Shown piece by piece: positions 1-7,185 of a DNA stretch of 64,000 nucleotides (within the stretch, counting starts at the first letter, position 1; each line of letters begins with the position of its first letter). The translations under genes were made by a program, and so were the position numbers. Origin of the DNA: 2-01-FULL-49-22 sp036507655 (lineage in GTDB: Bacteria; Patescibacteriota; Saccharimonadia; Saccharimonadales; UBA10212); assembly GCA_036507655.1 (NCBI GenBank), contig DATCIS010000019.1, positions 12,827-76,826 of the forward strand, written 5' to 3'. A model generated the notes under the pieces. That model did not search any database and was not told where the DNA came from. It worked only from the letters and a program-made list of their open reading frames with translations.

Positions 1-1826
1 TCGTCATAACCTACGTACCCGGCCGGTGCGCCGACTAACCTGGCAACCGTGTGATGCTCACTAAATTCACTCATGTCGATTTTGACCAGCGTTTCTTCCG
101 AACCGAAGAACTCGCGGGCCAGCACACGGGCTAATTCTGTCTTGCCAACACCCGTCGGGCCAAGAAAAATAAATGAACCAATCGGCCTTTTTTCAGACGA
201 GATACCGCTGCGTGAGCGGCGGACGGCCCGGGCTACGGTAGACACCGCTTCATCTTGGCCGATGATGTGCTTGCTCAAATTCTTCTCTAAACTAACAAGA
301 TACTTCGCCTCGGCGCGAATCACCTTGGTTACCGGAACACCTGTCATCCGTGATACGGTTTCAGCCACATCATCTGCGGACAAAGTTATCGGTTTACCAG
401 CTTTGTGTGTCTTCTCAAGCTCTTTCATCTTTTCGTTAAGTTGGCTGGCAATCTGCTTTTCGCGCGCCGCTTTTTCATAATCTTCGGCATCAACCGCGTC
501 TTCAATTCGTCCATTGACCAGTTTAAGTTCTTTTTGCAGCTGCCGCAGCTCGGGCGGAGTCTTACCCTTGTTTACTCGCAGGTAGGCGGCTGTTTCATCC
601 AGCAAATCGATAGCCTTATCCGGCATATAGCGGTCATTAATGTAACGGCGAGCGAATTGGACGGTGTCATCCAGCACTTCGTCATCAACCTTGACGCCGT
701 GGAATTCCTCGTAGTATTTGCGCAAGCCCTTCAGAATAGCCAAAGTCTCAGACGGAGTGGCTTCAGGCACTTGGACCGGCTGGAAACGGCGTTCCAAGGC
801 CGCATCTTTTTCGACGTGGCGGGTATATTCATCGGTAGTTGTTGCACCAACTAAGCGGATTTTGCCACGAGCCAGGCTCGGTTTGAGTATGTTGCCGGCA
901 TCCATTGAGCCTTCGGCAGCGCCGGCACCGACGATTAGGTGTAGCTCGTCAACGAAAACGATGGTTTCTTTGTCATTCTCGAGCTCGGCGATGACTTTCT
1001 TGAGACGGTCTTCGAACTCTCCGCGGTACTTAGTACCGGCAATCATACCGGCCAAGTCCAATGTAATAATTCGCTTGTTTAACAGGCTATCGGGCACTTC
1101 TTCATTGATGATGCGTTGGGCAATACCCTCAACGATGGCTGTCTTTCCAACGCCAGGTTCGCCGATGAGCACCGGATTATTCTTGGTGCGGCGGTTCAGA
1201 ATGGTAATTACACGGCGGATTTGGGCTTCACGGCCGACTACTGGGTCTAGTTTGTTTTTACGCGCCAAATCGGTCATATCAGTGCCAAAGAATTCGAGTG
1301 TAGTTCTTCGCCCGCTTTTGCCCCGCCGGCGACCGGTGGCTCCGGATCTGTCATCTTCGTATTGCTGACGGTTAAGAAACTGTTCGACTTCGCCGCTCAG
1401 ACGGTCGATATCCACCCCCATATCGCGCAGTAGAGTGGTAGCCCGGGCGTTCTTCTGGCTCAAAATGCTGTACAAGATGTGTTCTGTACCGCAGTAATCC
1501 TGATTAAATTCCTGGGCGATTTCCCAAGCCATCTTCAAAGTTAACTTGGCGGTTTCGGATAGACCTTTACCGCCCATGTTAATAACTAGAGTCTTTGGTG
1601 TCAGATTAAGAGCCAAGCGCGCTCTGTCTAAATTAACGCCAACTCCTTCTAAAATTTTCGAACCCATTGAGCCCTCCTGGGCTAATACTCCTAGCAGCAG
1701 ATGCTCGGTGCCAATGTAAGCGCTGCCCGATGCCCGGGCAATGGCGTCAGCGTGTTTTAATGAATGCAACGCGTTATTAGTCAAATGGCTTAAAAATTCT
1801 TGAAAATCCGGTGAATTTGGAATCAT
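1..1826 (-). CDS. clpC: ClpC-type AAA+ unfoldase, N-terminal 608 codons (3' end outside window)
   Basis: ATP-dependent unfoldase that normally feeds substrates to ClpP in the cytoplasm. Reading the minus strand from the ATG at 1824-1826 gives two Clp N-domain repeats (about residues 1-145), a basic linker, then AAA domain 1 with Walker A GEPGVGKT at 222-229. A UVR-like coiled segment (DAEDYEKAAREK) between the AAA domains is typical of ClpC rather than ClpA/ClpB. The second Walker A, GPTGVGKT, is visible before the window edge cuts the gene in domain 2. The reading frame is open throughout. A perfect CIRCE operator upstream implies HrcA heat-shock control. Function is certain by family; only the C terminus is unseen. 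Confidence 0.96.
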   Translation of the reverse strand, partial: MIPNSPDFQEFLSHLTNNALHSLKHADAIARASGSAYIGTEHLLLGVLAQEGSMGSKILEGVGVNLDRARLALNLTPKTLVINMGGKGLSETAKLTLKMAWEIAQEFNQDYCGTEHILYSILSQKNARATTLLRDMGVDIDRLSGEVEQFLNRQQYEDDRSGATGRRRGKSGRRTTLEFFGTDMTDLARKNKLDPVVGREAQIRRVITILNRRTKNNPVLIGEPGVGKTAIVEGIAQRIINEEVPDSLLNKRIITLDLAGMIAGTKYRGEFEDRLKKVIAELENDKETIVFVDELHLIVGAGAAEGSMDAGNILKPSLARGKIRLVGATTTDEYTRHVEKDAALERRFQPVQVPEATPSETLAILKGLRKYYEEFHGVKVDDEVLDDTVQFARRYINDRYMPDKAIDLLDETAAYLRVNKGKTPPELRQLQKELKLVNGRIEDAVDAEDYEKAAREKQIASQLNEKMKELEKTHKAGKPITLSADDVAETVSRMTGVPVTKVIRAEAKYLVSLEKNLSKHIIGQDEAVSTVARAVRRSRSGISSEKRPIGSFIFLGPTGVGKTELARVLAREFFGSEETLVKIDMSEFSEHHTVARLVGAPAGYVGYD

Positions 1827-1850
1827 AAATAAATTTTACTCCGTAAAATT

Positions 1851-1902
1851 TAGCTGTTAGCCGATAGCCGTTAGCTAATAGCTAGCAGCTAATCGCTAAT
1901 AG
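1851..1902. repeat. Degenerate TAGC/GCTA short-unit repeat in the clpC leader
   Basis: A run of near-repeated units built on TTAGCCGATAGCC and GCTAATAGC. It lies downstream of the clpC -10 box, so it should be in the clpC 5' leader. The same word family recurs upstream of the TrmH-like gene (8801-8880) and inside gatA (17331-17361). No function can be assigned. Confidence 0.6.
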
Positions 1903-1931
1903 ATATTGTAGCACAAATTAGCACTCGTCAA
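1903..1931 (-). promoter_or_regulatory. Sigma-70-type promoter of clpC
   Basis: On the minus strand TTGACG (1926-1931) is followed 15 or 17 bases later by TACAAT (1905-1910) or CAATAT (1903-1908). The -35 hexamer lies inside the spacer of the CIRCE operator, so bound HrcA would block polymerase directly. Confidence 0.65.
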
Positions 1932-1944
1932 GTTAGAGTGCTAA
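1918..1944. promoter_or_regulatory. CIRCE operator (HrcA binding site)
   Basis: TTAGCACTC, nine spacer bases, then GAGTGCTAA: an exact match to the consensus CIRCE inverted repeat. It overlaps the clpC -35 box and lies 14 bases upstream of the -35 box of the divergent small gene at 1993, so it might influence both. HrcA itself is not in the window. Confidence 0.93.
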
Positions 1945-1957
1945 CTTGGGCTTATGC

Positions 1958-1986
1958 TTGCTATATCTCGGGTCGAGACTGATAAT
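1958..1986 (+). promoter_or_regulatory. Promoter of the 157-residue gene; leaderless arrangement
   Basis: TTGCTA (1958-1963), 17 bases, then GATAAT (1981-1986). Only six bases separate the -10 box from the GTG start at 1993, so transcription should begin at or next to the start codon. This supports choosing the GTG. Confidence 0.5.
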
Positions 1987-1992
1987 TGAGAT

Positions 1993-2466
1993 GTGAATTC
2001 AGGCGAAGTTTCAAGAGGTATCCCCGAAGCTGAAAAAGCAGCGGCTTATGATTTCTGTGAGTATATTAGGCACGCAGCCGAGCTAACCGAACAGGCAAAA
2101 CGGCTTGAATTGATAGCCCAAAGAGCCGGGTCAAATGTCATACAGAAAAGTATGTTTGGTAATTTACCTTTTGTGCTCAGTATTGATATCCCGTCAAGTA
2201 CGGAGGCTTTCACCGTCCGAGATGATGATGTTATTGAGGAGCAACCGGCGGGTTTCGTGGCTACTGAAATACGGAGCGTCAGCGAGCATGGTGTTGAGTT
2301 TTATAATCGCAACACTGAAATCTGGCTTAAATTAAAGGGTTTTGAATTCGAAGTCTTTCCGGTTTTCGACGAACAGCAACCTGACACAGGGGGAATGGCC
2401 GAAGATTTACTGGATGCAGCCCGAGAATCTAGTAAAGGTCTTGACCACTCCGACGACCTTGCCTAA
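1993..2466 (+). CDS. Hypothetical protein, 157 aa
   Basis: Soluble, acidic protein of 157 residues that I do not recognise. It has no signal peptide or membrane segment. The N-terminal third is predicted helical (EAEKAAAYDFCEYIRHAAEL); the middle is mixed, with a hydrophobic strand-like stretch (LPFVLSIDI); the C terminus is Asp/Glu rich. The GTG start is preferred because a promoter sits six bases upstream. The ATG two bases earlier is in another frame and stops immediately. It is divergent from clpC across a CIRCE operator and its last four bases overlap the end of nusA, which converges on it. Stress-related expression is possible but only inferred from the operator. Confidence 0.6.
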   Translation: MNSGEVSRGIPEAEKAAAYDFCEYIRHAAELTEQAKRLELIAQRAGSNVIQKSMFGNLPFVLSIDIPSSTEAFTVRDDDVIEEQPAGFVATEIRSVSEHGVEFYNRNTEIWLKLKGFEFEVFPVFDEQQPDTGGMAEDLLDAARESSKGLDHSDDLA

Positions 2467-3704
2467 TCCTGTGTCTCTTTTTCGTCTTTTACTTCTTTTT
2501 TCTGTTTACTGTCACCTGTAACCTGTCCGCTACCCTCGGTGCCGTGTTCTTCGATGGCCTCGAGCAGGGAGCTTTCCATATCGGTCTTCTTTTTTACTTG
2601 CTGGACAACTGGCTTGGATTCAACTCCCGGTTGGATTTCCTCGGGCTTTTCTCTAACACCCTCGGCTTTCTCGGCCTCGACATCCAGCTCGTAGCCAGTC
2701 AACTTACCGGCTAATCGGACATTTTGGCCAGCTTTACCAATAGCTACACTAAGTTGGTCTTCCGGCACAATTACTGTGGCTTTCCGGCTTTTTTCATCGA
2801 CTTTTACACGCGTCACATTGGCCGGTTTCATAGCATTAGCAATAAATGTCGCTAAATCATCATCCCAAACGACAATATCTATCATCTCCTGGCTGCCGAT
2901 TTCATCACGCACGGCATTGATACGGGTACCATGCCCGCCAACGAAAGTACCCACTGGGTCAATCCCCGGCACGTTACTGGAGACGGCGATTTTGGAACGG
3001 ATTCCGGCTTCTCGGGCAATGGCTTTAATTTCGACAGCATCGCCACCCATCTCTGGCACCTCGGCGCGGAAAAGCTGTTCAACAAACTCTTTAGCCCCAC
3101 GGCTAACAATCAACTGCGGGCCACGGACGCTTTTCTCGACCTCTTTCAGATAAAACTTCAGGCGTTGGCCGGGGTGATAATGCTCACCCTGAATCTGATC
3201 GCTGATTGGCATAATACCCTGACCACGGCCAAGCTCAACCCTTATCAATCGGCCCTCAACCCGGCTGACTATGCCGTTAACAACTGTGCCGACTTTATCT
3301 TCAAACTCGCTCAAAACAATCTCGCGTTCGGCTTCGCGCAATCGCTGTAAAATAACTTGCTTGGCTGTCTGGGCCGCTACGCGGCCAAACTCTTTGACAT
3401 TTTGAATCATCTCCACTGTCTCACCGACTTTGGCGTTTTTACGCACGGCTTGGGCTTCAGCCAAGCTAATCTGCATATTAGGGTCTTCAACATTCTCAAC
3501 CACCTCTTTGCTGAGATAAACAGTAACTTCGCCGGTATTTAAATTCATGGTCGCCCGGACTTCCTGGTCGCGGTCGCCGTAATCACGCCGCCAAGCGGCA
3601 GCCAAGGCCTGTTGCACGATATCTTGCACCTGCTCTTCCGGCAGATTTTTCTCTTCGGCAATGACTTTAATTGCCTGGGCCAGTTGTTTGAAATCCATCT
3701 CCAT
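2463..3704 (-). CDS. nusA: Transcription termination/antitermination factor NusA, 413 aa
   Basis: RNA polymerase-associated factor modulating pausing, termination and antitermination. Visible order: N-terminal polymerase-binding domain (1 to about 125), S1 domain (about 130-200, GTVVNGIVSRVEGRLIRVELG), then two KH domains (about 200-345) with GIDPVGTFVGGHGTRI and VAIGKAGQNVRLAGKLTG. A Lys/Glu-rich tail of about 65 residues replaces the acidic repeats of proteobacterial NusA. The start is the first ATG: AGGAG lies seven bases upstream. The usual neighbours rimP and infB are absent. A terminator-like hairpin sits directly ahead of its ribosome binding site. Confidence 0.96.
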   Translation of the reverse strand: MEMDFKQLAQAIKVIAEEKNLPEEQVQDIVQQALAAAWRRDYGDRDQEVRATMNLNTGEVTVYLSKEVVENVEDPNMQISLAEAQAVRKNAKVGETVEMIQNVKEFGRVAAQTAKQVILQRLREAEREIVLSEFEDKVGTVVNGIVSRVEGRLIRVELGRGQGIMPISDQIQGEHYHPGQRLKFYLKEVEKSVRGPQLIVSRGAKEFVEQLFRAEVPEMGGDAVEIKAIAREAGIRSKIAVSSNVPGIDPVGTFVGGHGTRINAVRDEIGSQEMIDIVVWDDDLATFIANAMKPANVTRVKVDEKSRKATVIVPEDQLSVAIGKAGQNVRLAGKLTGYELDVEAEKAEGVREKPEEIQPGVESKPVVQQVKKKTDMESSLLEAIEEHGTEGSGQVTGDSKQKKEVKDEKETQD

Positions 3705-3721
3705 TTTTTATCTCCTTTCAA

Positions 3722-3747
3722 GAAAAAAGCCGACCTGAATCGGTCGG
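3722..3747 (-). terminator. Intrinsic terminator / possible nusA attenuator
   Basis: On the minus strand CCGACC, six loop bases and GGTCGG form a 6-bp GC-rich stem followed by C and TTTTTT. It lies after the aminopeptidase gene but only about 18 bases before the nusA start, leaving no room for a separate nusA promoter. Confidence 0.75.
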
Positions 3748-3788
3748 ACACTCATAGGAGGTTACCACACTATTGCTTCTACATCAAG

Positions 3789-5000
3789 CTAAACCGTAAA
3801 TTGACCTTTTTGGTAGATGACTAACTCTTTACCGTTCTCTAAATTTGCGGTAACCGTCCGATCGGTAGTGGAAATCACGTCTGTGTGTGTTACTGAATCG
3901 TTAAAACCCAGCTTTTTTAAGACCGTCTTAGAGACATTAGACGAATGTTTTGAGTAGGTATCTTCGAATGATTTACCAACTGCTATGTGCATATTACCGT
4001 AGGGACCGCCCATGTTTTCGTCGTAGAGCTCTTCAGCCATCGGTTTTGTTATTCGAGATAAACGTTTGTCTGTTAGCGAGAACTCGCCCAGCTGCGATGA
4101 GCCTTTGTCAGTGTTGAGTAATTCCTTAAAGAACTTCTCGTTTCTGGTGGCCGAAACTTTAATAACTCTACCGGCCTTAAAATGAAGTTCTATGCCTTCT
4201 ACCCTGGGGCCGTATTTAGCAACCGGATTATTAAATCGTGCCCAACCTTCGGTGCCGCGCCAATCAGGCGATGTGAAAACTTCGAAACTAGGGATATTCC
4301 GACCGCCACCGCCCAGCCACTTACGATCCTTACCAATATTAATTCGTATGTCTGCGTCCCGACCGACTACGTGAATTTTGATGATTTTCAGGTCTGTTAA
4401 TTTCTTAGCGACTCGATTGACCTCGGCGCTGACCTTCTTCCACTTAGCCACCGGATCGGCGTAATCTAAATAACAGGCCTTGATAATCTGGTCCCAATAT
4501 TCTTTTGGGCTCAAGCCGGCTTCTTTAGCCATGGCGGGTGTTCCGTTAAGTGCTAACGTCCAGGTGTGTTTTCCGGCGTTTTCTTTTCGGTCTATCCATT
4601 CAATGAGCTTCTTTTTACTTTTTTGCTCTAAAAGCATCTTCTTAGGATCGACTCTGTCCAACTCACGTGTATTATGATCGCCTAGTATCGCTATTCGATG
4701 GTCTATATCAGCTACTAGCCCCTTATAAAAATTTTCCGGGAAGAAGGTTAGTTGCTCGTCAGTCGCATTTTTATACTTATATCGGTCCCAACCGCTCATA
4801 TCGTCAACTATAAGGCTGACGACATGCCCGCCACGATCGAAAACTGCCTTCCGTATCGCCCGGTAAAATGGTAGAGCCGACAGGGGCGTGGTCAAATAAA
4901 CGAAATCGCCTTTTTTAATACCTTTGCCACCCCAAAGTGCAAAATTGACCAAAACTTTGGCATACTTCTCAAGAACCTCATCTGACGGCCGGTAACTCAT
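3789..5000 (-). CDS. M29-family aminopeptidase (AmpS/PepS type), 403 aa
   Basis: Cytoplasmic metal-dependent aminopeptidase removing N-terminal residues from peptides. The chain shows the family layout: N-terminal alpha/beta domain (GIKKGDFVYLTTPLSALPF), central WARFNNP and PRVEGIELHFKAGRV strands, then the metal-site region with E-E near ...MAEELYDENMGGPYGNMHIAVGKSF and a C-terminal THTDVI motif. Length matches the family. The start at 5000 (MSYRPSDEV) is chosen over an upstream ATG because a TATAAT box lies six bases before it, so the upstream ATG would not be transcribed. It is followed by a terminator-like hairpin and nusA. Confidence 0.9.
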   Translation of the reverse strand: MSYRPSDEVLEKYAKVLVNFALWGGKGIKKGDFVYLTTPLSALPFYRAIRKAVFDRGGHVVSLIVDDMSGWDRYKYKNATDEQLTFFPENFYKGLVADIDHRIAILGDHNTRELDRVDPKKMLLEQKSKKKLIEWIDRKENAGKHTWTLALNGTPAMAKEAGLSPKEYWDQIIKACYLDYADPVAKWKKVSAEVNRVAKKLTDLKIIKIHVVGRDADIRINIGKDRKWLGGGGRNIPSFEVFTSPDWRGTEGWARFNNPVAKYGPRVEGIELHFKAGRVIKVSATRNEKFFKELLNTDKGSSQLGEFSLTDKRLSRITKPMAEELYDENMGGPYGNMHIAVGKSFEDTYSKHSSNVSKTVLKKLGFNDSVTHTDVISTTDRTVTANLENGKELVIYQKGQFTV

Positions 5001-5006
5001 CAGCCA

Positions 5007-5034
5007 ATTATACCCCAACTGATGAACTAGCAAA
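5007..5034 (-). promoter_or_regulatory. Promoter of the M29 aminopeptidase, leaderless
   Basis: A perfect TATAAT at 5007-5012 lies six bases before the ATG at 5000. The best -35 match is TTTGCT (5029-5034), 16 bases upstream. A 38-bp palindrome begins 13 bases further upstream. Confidence 0.6.
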
Positions 5035-5047
5035 CATTTATCCCCCT

Positions 5048-5085
5048 GTACGTTATAACTTTGTTATAACAAAGTTATAACGTAC
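5048..5085. repeat. Perfect 38-bp palindrome containing three GTTATAAC octamers
   Basis: Every base of 5048-5085 pairs with its mirror. Three copies of the self-complementary octamer GTTATAAC lie at 5052-5059, 5063-5070 and 5074-5081, exactly 11 bp apart, flanked by GTAC. It sits between the 3' end of yraN and the aminopeptidase promoter, centred about 66 bp upstream of the inferred start site. There is no T-run, so it is not an ordinary terminator. Confidence 0.95.
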
Positions 5086-5121
5086 TTCAAGGAGAGTGGG
5101 CGCAGTGCAAGTAGAGCCTGC

Positions 5122-5463
5122 TTACTCGACTTCGGTGATTTGGATATTTTCGAAACCGGAGCCGGTGACTTCGGCGACGACAAGTCGGTAGTCTCCTTCC
5201 CAGTCGTTCTGAGCGGCCCAGAAATGGGCAGCGAACTGAAGCTGTCTAAGTTTTTTTGGCGTAATGTATTCAAATCCGGAGCCATGCGACTCAGAGAATC
5301 GGTACTTGACTTCTATAAAATGGATAGTTTTAGCTTTTTGGACGATGAGGTCTATTTCGCACCATCGTGTCCGCCAGTTTTTAGCCAAAATTTTATAGCC
5401 GTTTGCCACTAGATATTCGGCCACCGCGGCTTCCGCTTGGCGACCTGTTGTGGTTGTTTTCAT
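5122..5463 (-). CDS. yraN: UPF0102 (YraN) family protein, 113 aa
   Basis: Small protein of the YraN family, which has a restriction-endonuclease-like fold and is thought to act in DNA metabolism; its exact role is not established. The family pattern is clear: GRQAEAAVAEYLVANGYKILAKNWR at the N terminus, then CEIDLIVQ and FIEVKYR, which hold the E-D-ExK nuclease-like residues. Length is normal. The ATG overlaps the rnhB stop (ATGA), giving the rnhB-yraN pair common in bacteria and implying translational coupling. Confidence 0.9.
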   Translation of the reverse strand: MKTTTTGRQAEAAVAEYLVANGYKILAKNWRTRWCEIDLIVQKAKTIHFIEVKYRFSESHGSGFEYITPKKLRQLQFAAHFWAAQNDWEGDYRLVVAEVTGSGFENIQITEVE

Positions 5464-6029
5464 CCTGCTTGATTGATCAACTTTGATACCGGAGAGTAAG
5501 ACGCCCGATGCACGAATTTTATTATGCCGAATGAGTTAATGGCTTTTAGGTGCTGGGCCGTACCATAGCCGACATGGTTTTCGAACTTATAAGACGGGTG
5601 TCTTTTGGCAAGCTCAATCATGAAATTATCCCTTGTGACCTTGGCATAAATACTAGCAGCTGAGACGATAGGCACTAAATTGTCAGCATCAACTAGACAA
5701 CTGGTTTTTTTAAACTTCTTTGGCATGTAATTTACTTTGCCGTCCATAATAATTTCTTCGTCTTCTTGAGCCTCGATACCATTTAGGGCTCGCTTAATTC
5801 CAAGCTTCAAAGCCTTGGCTAATCCATATCTGTCAATCTCGACTGCTTTTATCCAGCCTTCACCAAACTCACATGTAATACTTAACTTGTTAAGTATTAC
5901 ATCTCTCTGTTTGCGACTTAATAGCTTTGAATCGCGCAGGCCGTTGGGCAGCTGCTTCTTTGCTCTGGCTGCCACCACTAAAATCGGCCCAGCTAAACAA
6001 CCTCTACCTACCTCGTCTACCCCAACCAT
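5460..6029 (-). CDS. rnhB: Ribonuclease HII, 189 aa
   Basis: Removes RNA from RNA-DNA hybrids, including single ribonucleotides left in DNA. The N terminus VGVDEVGRGCLAGPILVVAA carries the DEVGRG catalytic motif; RDSKLLS, VDADNLVPIVSAASIYAKVTRD and HPSYKFENHVGYGT supply the other family blocks. Length is normal for a compact RNase HII. The ATG at 6029 opens directly onto the motif. Residues 46-51 (LNKLSI) are encoded by a palindromic DNA word that also occurs in pheT and apbE. It is the first gene of a pair with yraN. Confidence 0.95.
   Translation of the reverse strand: MVGVDEVGRGCLAGPILVVAARAKKQLPNGLRDSKLLSRKQRDVILNKLSITCEFGEGWIKAVEIDRYGLAKALKLGIKRALNGIEAQEDEEIIMDGKVNYMPKKFKKTSCLVDADNLVPIVSAASIYAKVTRDNFMIELAKRHPSYKFENHVGYGTAQHLKAINSFGIIKFVHRASYSPVSKLINQAG
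5873..5902. repeat. LNKLSI palindrome, copy 1 (inside rnhB)
   Basis: Two perfect 14-base arms (ATGTAATACTTAAC and its complement) around a TT centre. The core shared with pheT and apbE, AATACTTAACTTGTTAAGTA, spans 5877-5896. On the coding strand it reads CTT AAC AAG TTA AGT ATT = LNKLSI. Confidence 0.95.
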
Positions 6030-6093
6030 ATGAAACAGAATATAGAATTTAGAATTAAGAATCTAGGGTGATATCCTTTCAAATTGACTATGC

Positions 6094-6122
6094 TTGCAAA
6101 CCATATTCTTACAAACTACTAT
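6094..6122 (+). promoter_or_regulatory. Promoter of the 156-residue gene, leaderless
   Basis: TTGCAA (6094-6099), exactly 17 bases, TACTAT (6117-6122), then seven bases to the ATG at 6130. No Shine-Dalgarno sequence is present. Confidence 0.55.
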
Positions 6123-6129
6123 TTAACAA

Positions 6130-6600
6130 ATGCCAAGAGTTTCCCAAGAAGAAAGACGTTGGAGCTATTTCGTCGAAATCGAAGACGTCGAAGAGCCGGA
6201 CATGAAAGATTTCGAAAGAGGGAAAAGGCTAGCTGAAGGCCTGGCAAAAATTAGGAACAGTCTTCTTAACGTAGACGATGAACACCTGAACATTAGATGG
6301 AGCTCCTTAAATAGGGCTCGTATCATAGTACTGCCTTCGTTTCCTGTTGAACGCGAAATAGTTAGGTCAGACGGGTTTTATGAATACACCTCTCCTCACG
6401 AAATTTCGGAGTCGGATATTCCTCTTGTAATCAACCATTTCGAGATAGTAAAGCCAAGGCTTGGGGAATCTATTCCTGAGGTCATTCTTATAAATGGCAG
6501 CGGTCCAACTTATCACACGCCTCAAGGAGGATTCCAAGTTCAGGAACTTTACCGCAGTCTCGACTTATTACCACACAAGGTAGCAATGCAGAAGAGATAG
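6130..6600 (+). CDS. Hypothetical protein, 156 aa
   Basis: Unrecognised soluble protein. The N terminus is charged and helical (DMKDFERGKRLAEGLAKIRNSLL); the middle holds a hydrophobic strand (ARIIVLPSFPVER); a C-terminal part contains VINHFEIVKPRLGESIPEVI and a Gly/Thr-rich stretch (INGSGPTYHTPQGG). No signal peptide, membrane segment or metal motif is evident. The ATG at 6130 is supported by a promoter seven bases upstream. It stands alone on the plus strand, divergent from rnhB, and its stop directly abuts the stop of rplS. Confidence 0.6.
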   Translation: MPRVSQEERRWSYFVEIEDVEEPDMKDFERGKRLAEGLAKIRNSLLNVDDEHLNIRWSSLNRARIIVLPSFPVEREIVRSDGFYEYTSPHEISESDIPLVINHFEIVKPRLGESIPEVILINGSGPTYHTPQGGFQVQELYRSLDLLPHKVAMQKR

Positions 6601-7146
6601 CTATTTATCTTCTGTTTTGGCTTCTGTAGCTTTTTCTTCGTGTTTGACGAGCGCTTCTTCAGCTTTGGCTTCTTCTTGGGCCTGCTTTTCGGCTTTTTTG
6701 GCCTCTTTTTCTTCGTGGGCTTTCTCTGCCGCCTCTTTCAGCTTCTCGGCTTCAGCCTCAGCTTCTTCGTCATGAATAATATTAACTTTCTCTTTATCAA
6801 AATCAACACCCATTAAGCGAGCGCTTTTACCTGTCAACTGGCGCATATACGTCAAATAGTTGCGTCGGACTTTTGCGCGCTTGGTGACCTCGACTTTCAA
6901 GACGTTCGGTGAGTGGATAAAGAAGGTTTTTTCAACGCCGATGCCGCTAGCAATACGCCGCACAGTGAAATTTGAAGTGTGGCTGTTTTTACGAGATGTT
7001 CTAATAACTAAGCCCTCGAAAACCTGGATGCGCTCTTTGCCGCGCTCTTTGATTTTTTGCGAAACTTTAACTGTATCGCCGCTGCGTACATCAACAACGG
7101 CCTTCTTCTTATACTGGGCATTAATTTTCTCTATCACACTCTCCAT
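6601..7146 (-). CDS. rplS: 50S ribosomal protein L19 with long charged tail, 181 aa
   Basis: Ribosomal large-subunit protein at the subunit interface. The first 115 or so residues are canonical: VRSGDTVKVSQKIKERGKERIQVFEGLVI, FTVRRIASGIGVEKTFFIHSPNV and RAKVRRNYLTYMR. About 60 further residues are almost entirely Glu, Ala and Lys, a predicted single helix or coil not found in standard L19 (about 115-125 residues). There is no Shine-Dalgarno; a TTGTCG-17-TAAAAT promoter ends ten bases before the ATG, overlapping the 3' end of the preceding ATPase gene. rimM and trmD, its usual partners, are absent. Confidence 0.95.
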   Translation of the reverse strand: MESVIEKINAQYKKKAVVDVRSGDTVKVSQKIKERGKERIQVFEGLVIRTSRKNSHTSNFTVRRIASGIGVEKTFFIHSPNVLKVEVTKRAKVRRNYLTYMRQLTGKSARLMGVDFDKEKVNIIHDEEAEAEAEKLKEAAEKAHEEKEAKKAEKQAQEEAKAEEALVKHEEKATEAKTEDK

Positions 7147-7156
7147 AGACCAGTGA

Positions 7157-7185
7157 ATTTTACACTATAACTTCTTAACCGACAA
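7157..7185 (-). promoter_or_regulatory. Promoter of rplS
   Basis: TTGTCG (7180-7185), 17 bases, TAAAAT (7157-7162), then ten bases to the ATG. The -35 box lies in the last codons of the upstream ATPase gene. Confidence 0.55.

Noticed and set aside
73..1368. Several plus-strand open frames of 135-216 codons at the left edge
   Set aside because: They are antisense shadows of clpC, whose minus-strand frame is continuous and full of family motifs.
5048..5085. Intrinsic terminator of rnhB-yraN
   Set aside because: The palindrome is AT-rich and no T-run follows it on either strand.
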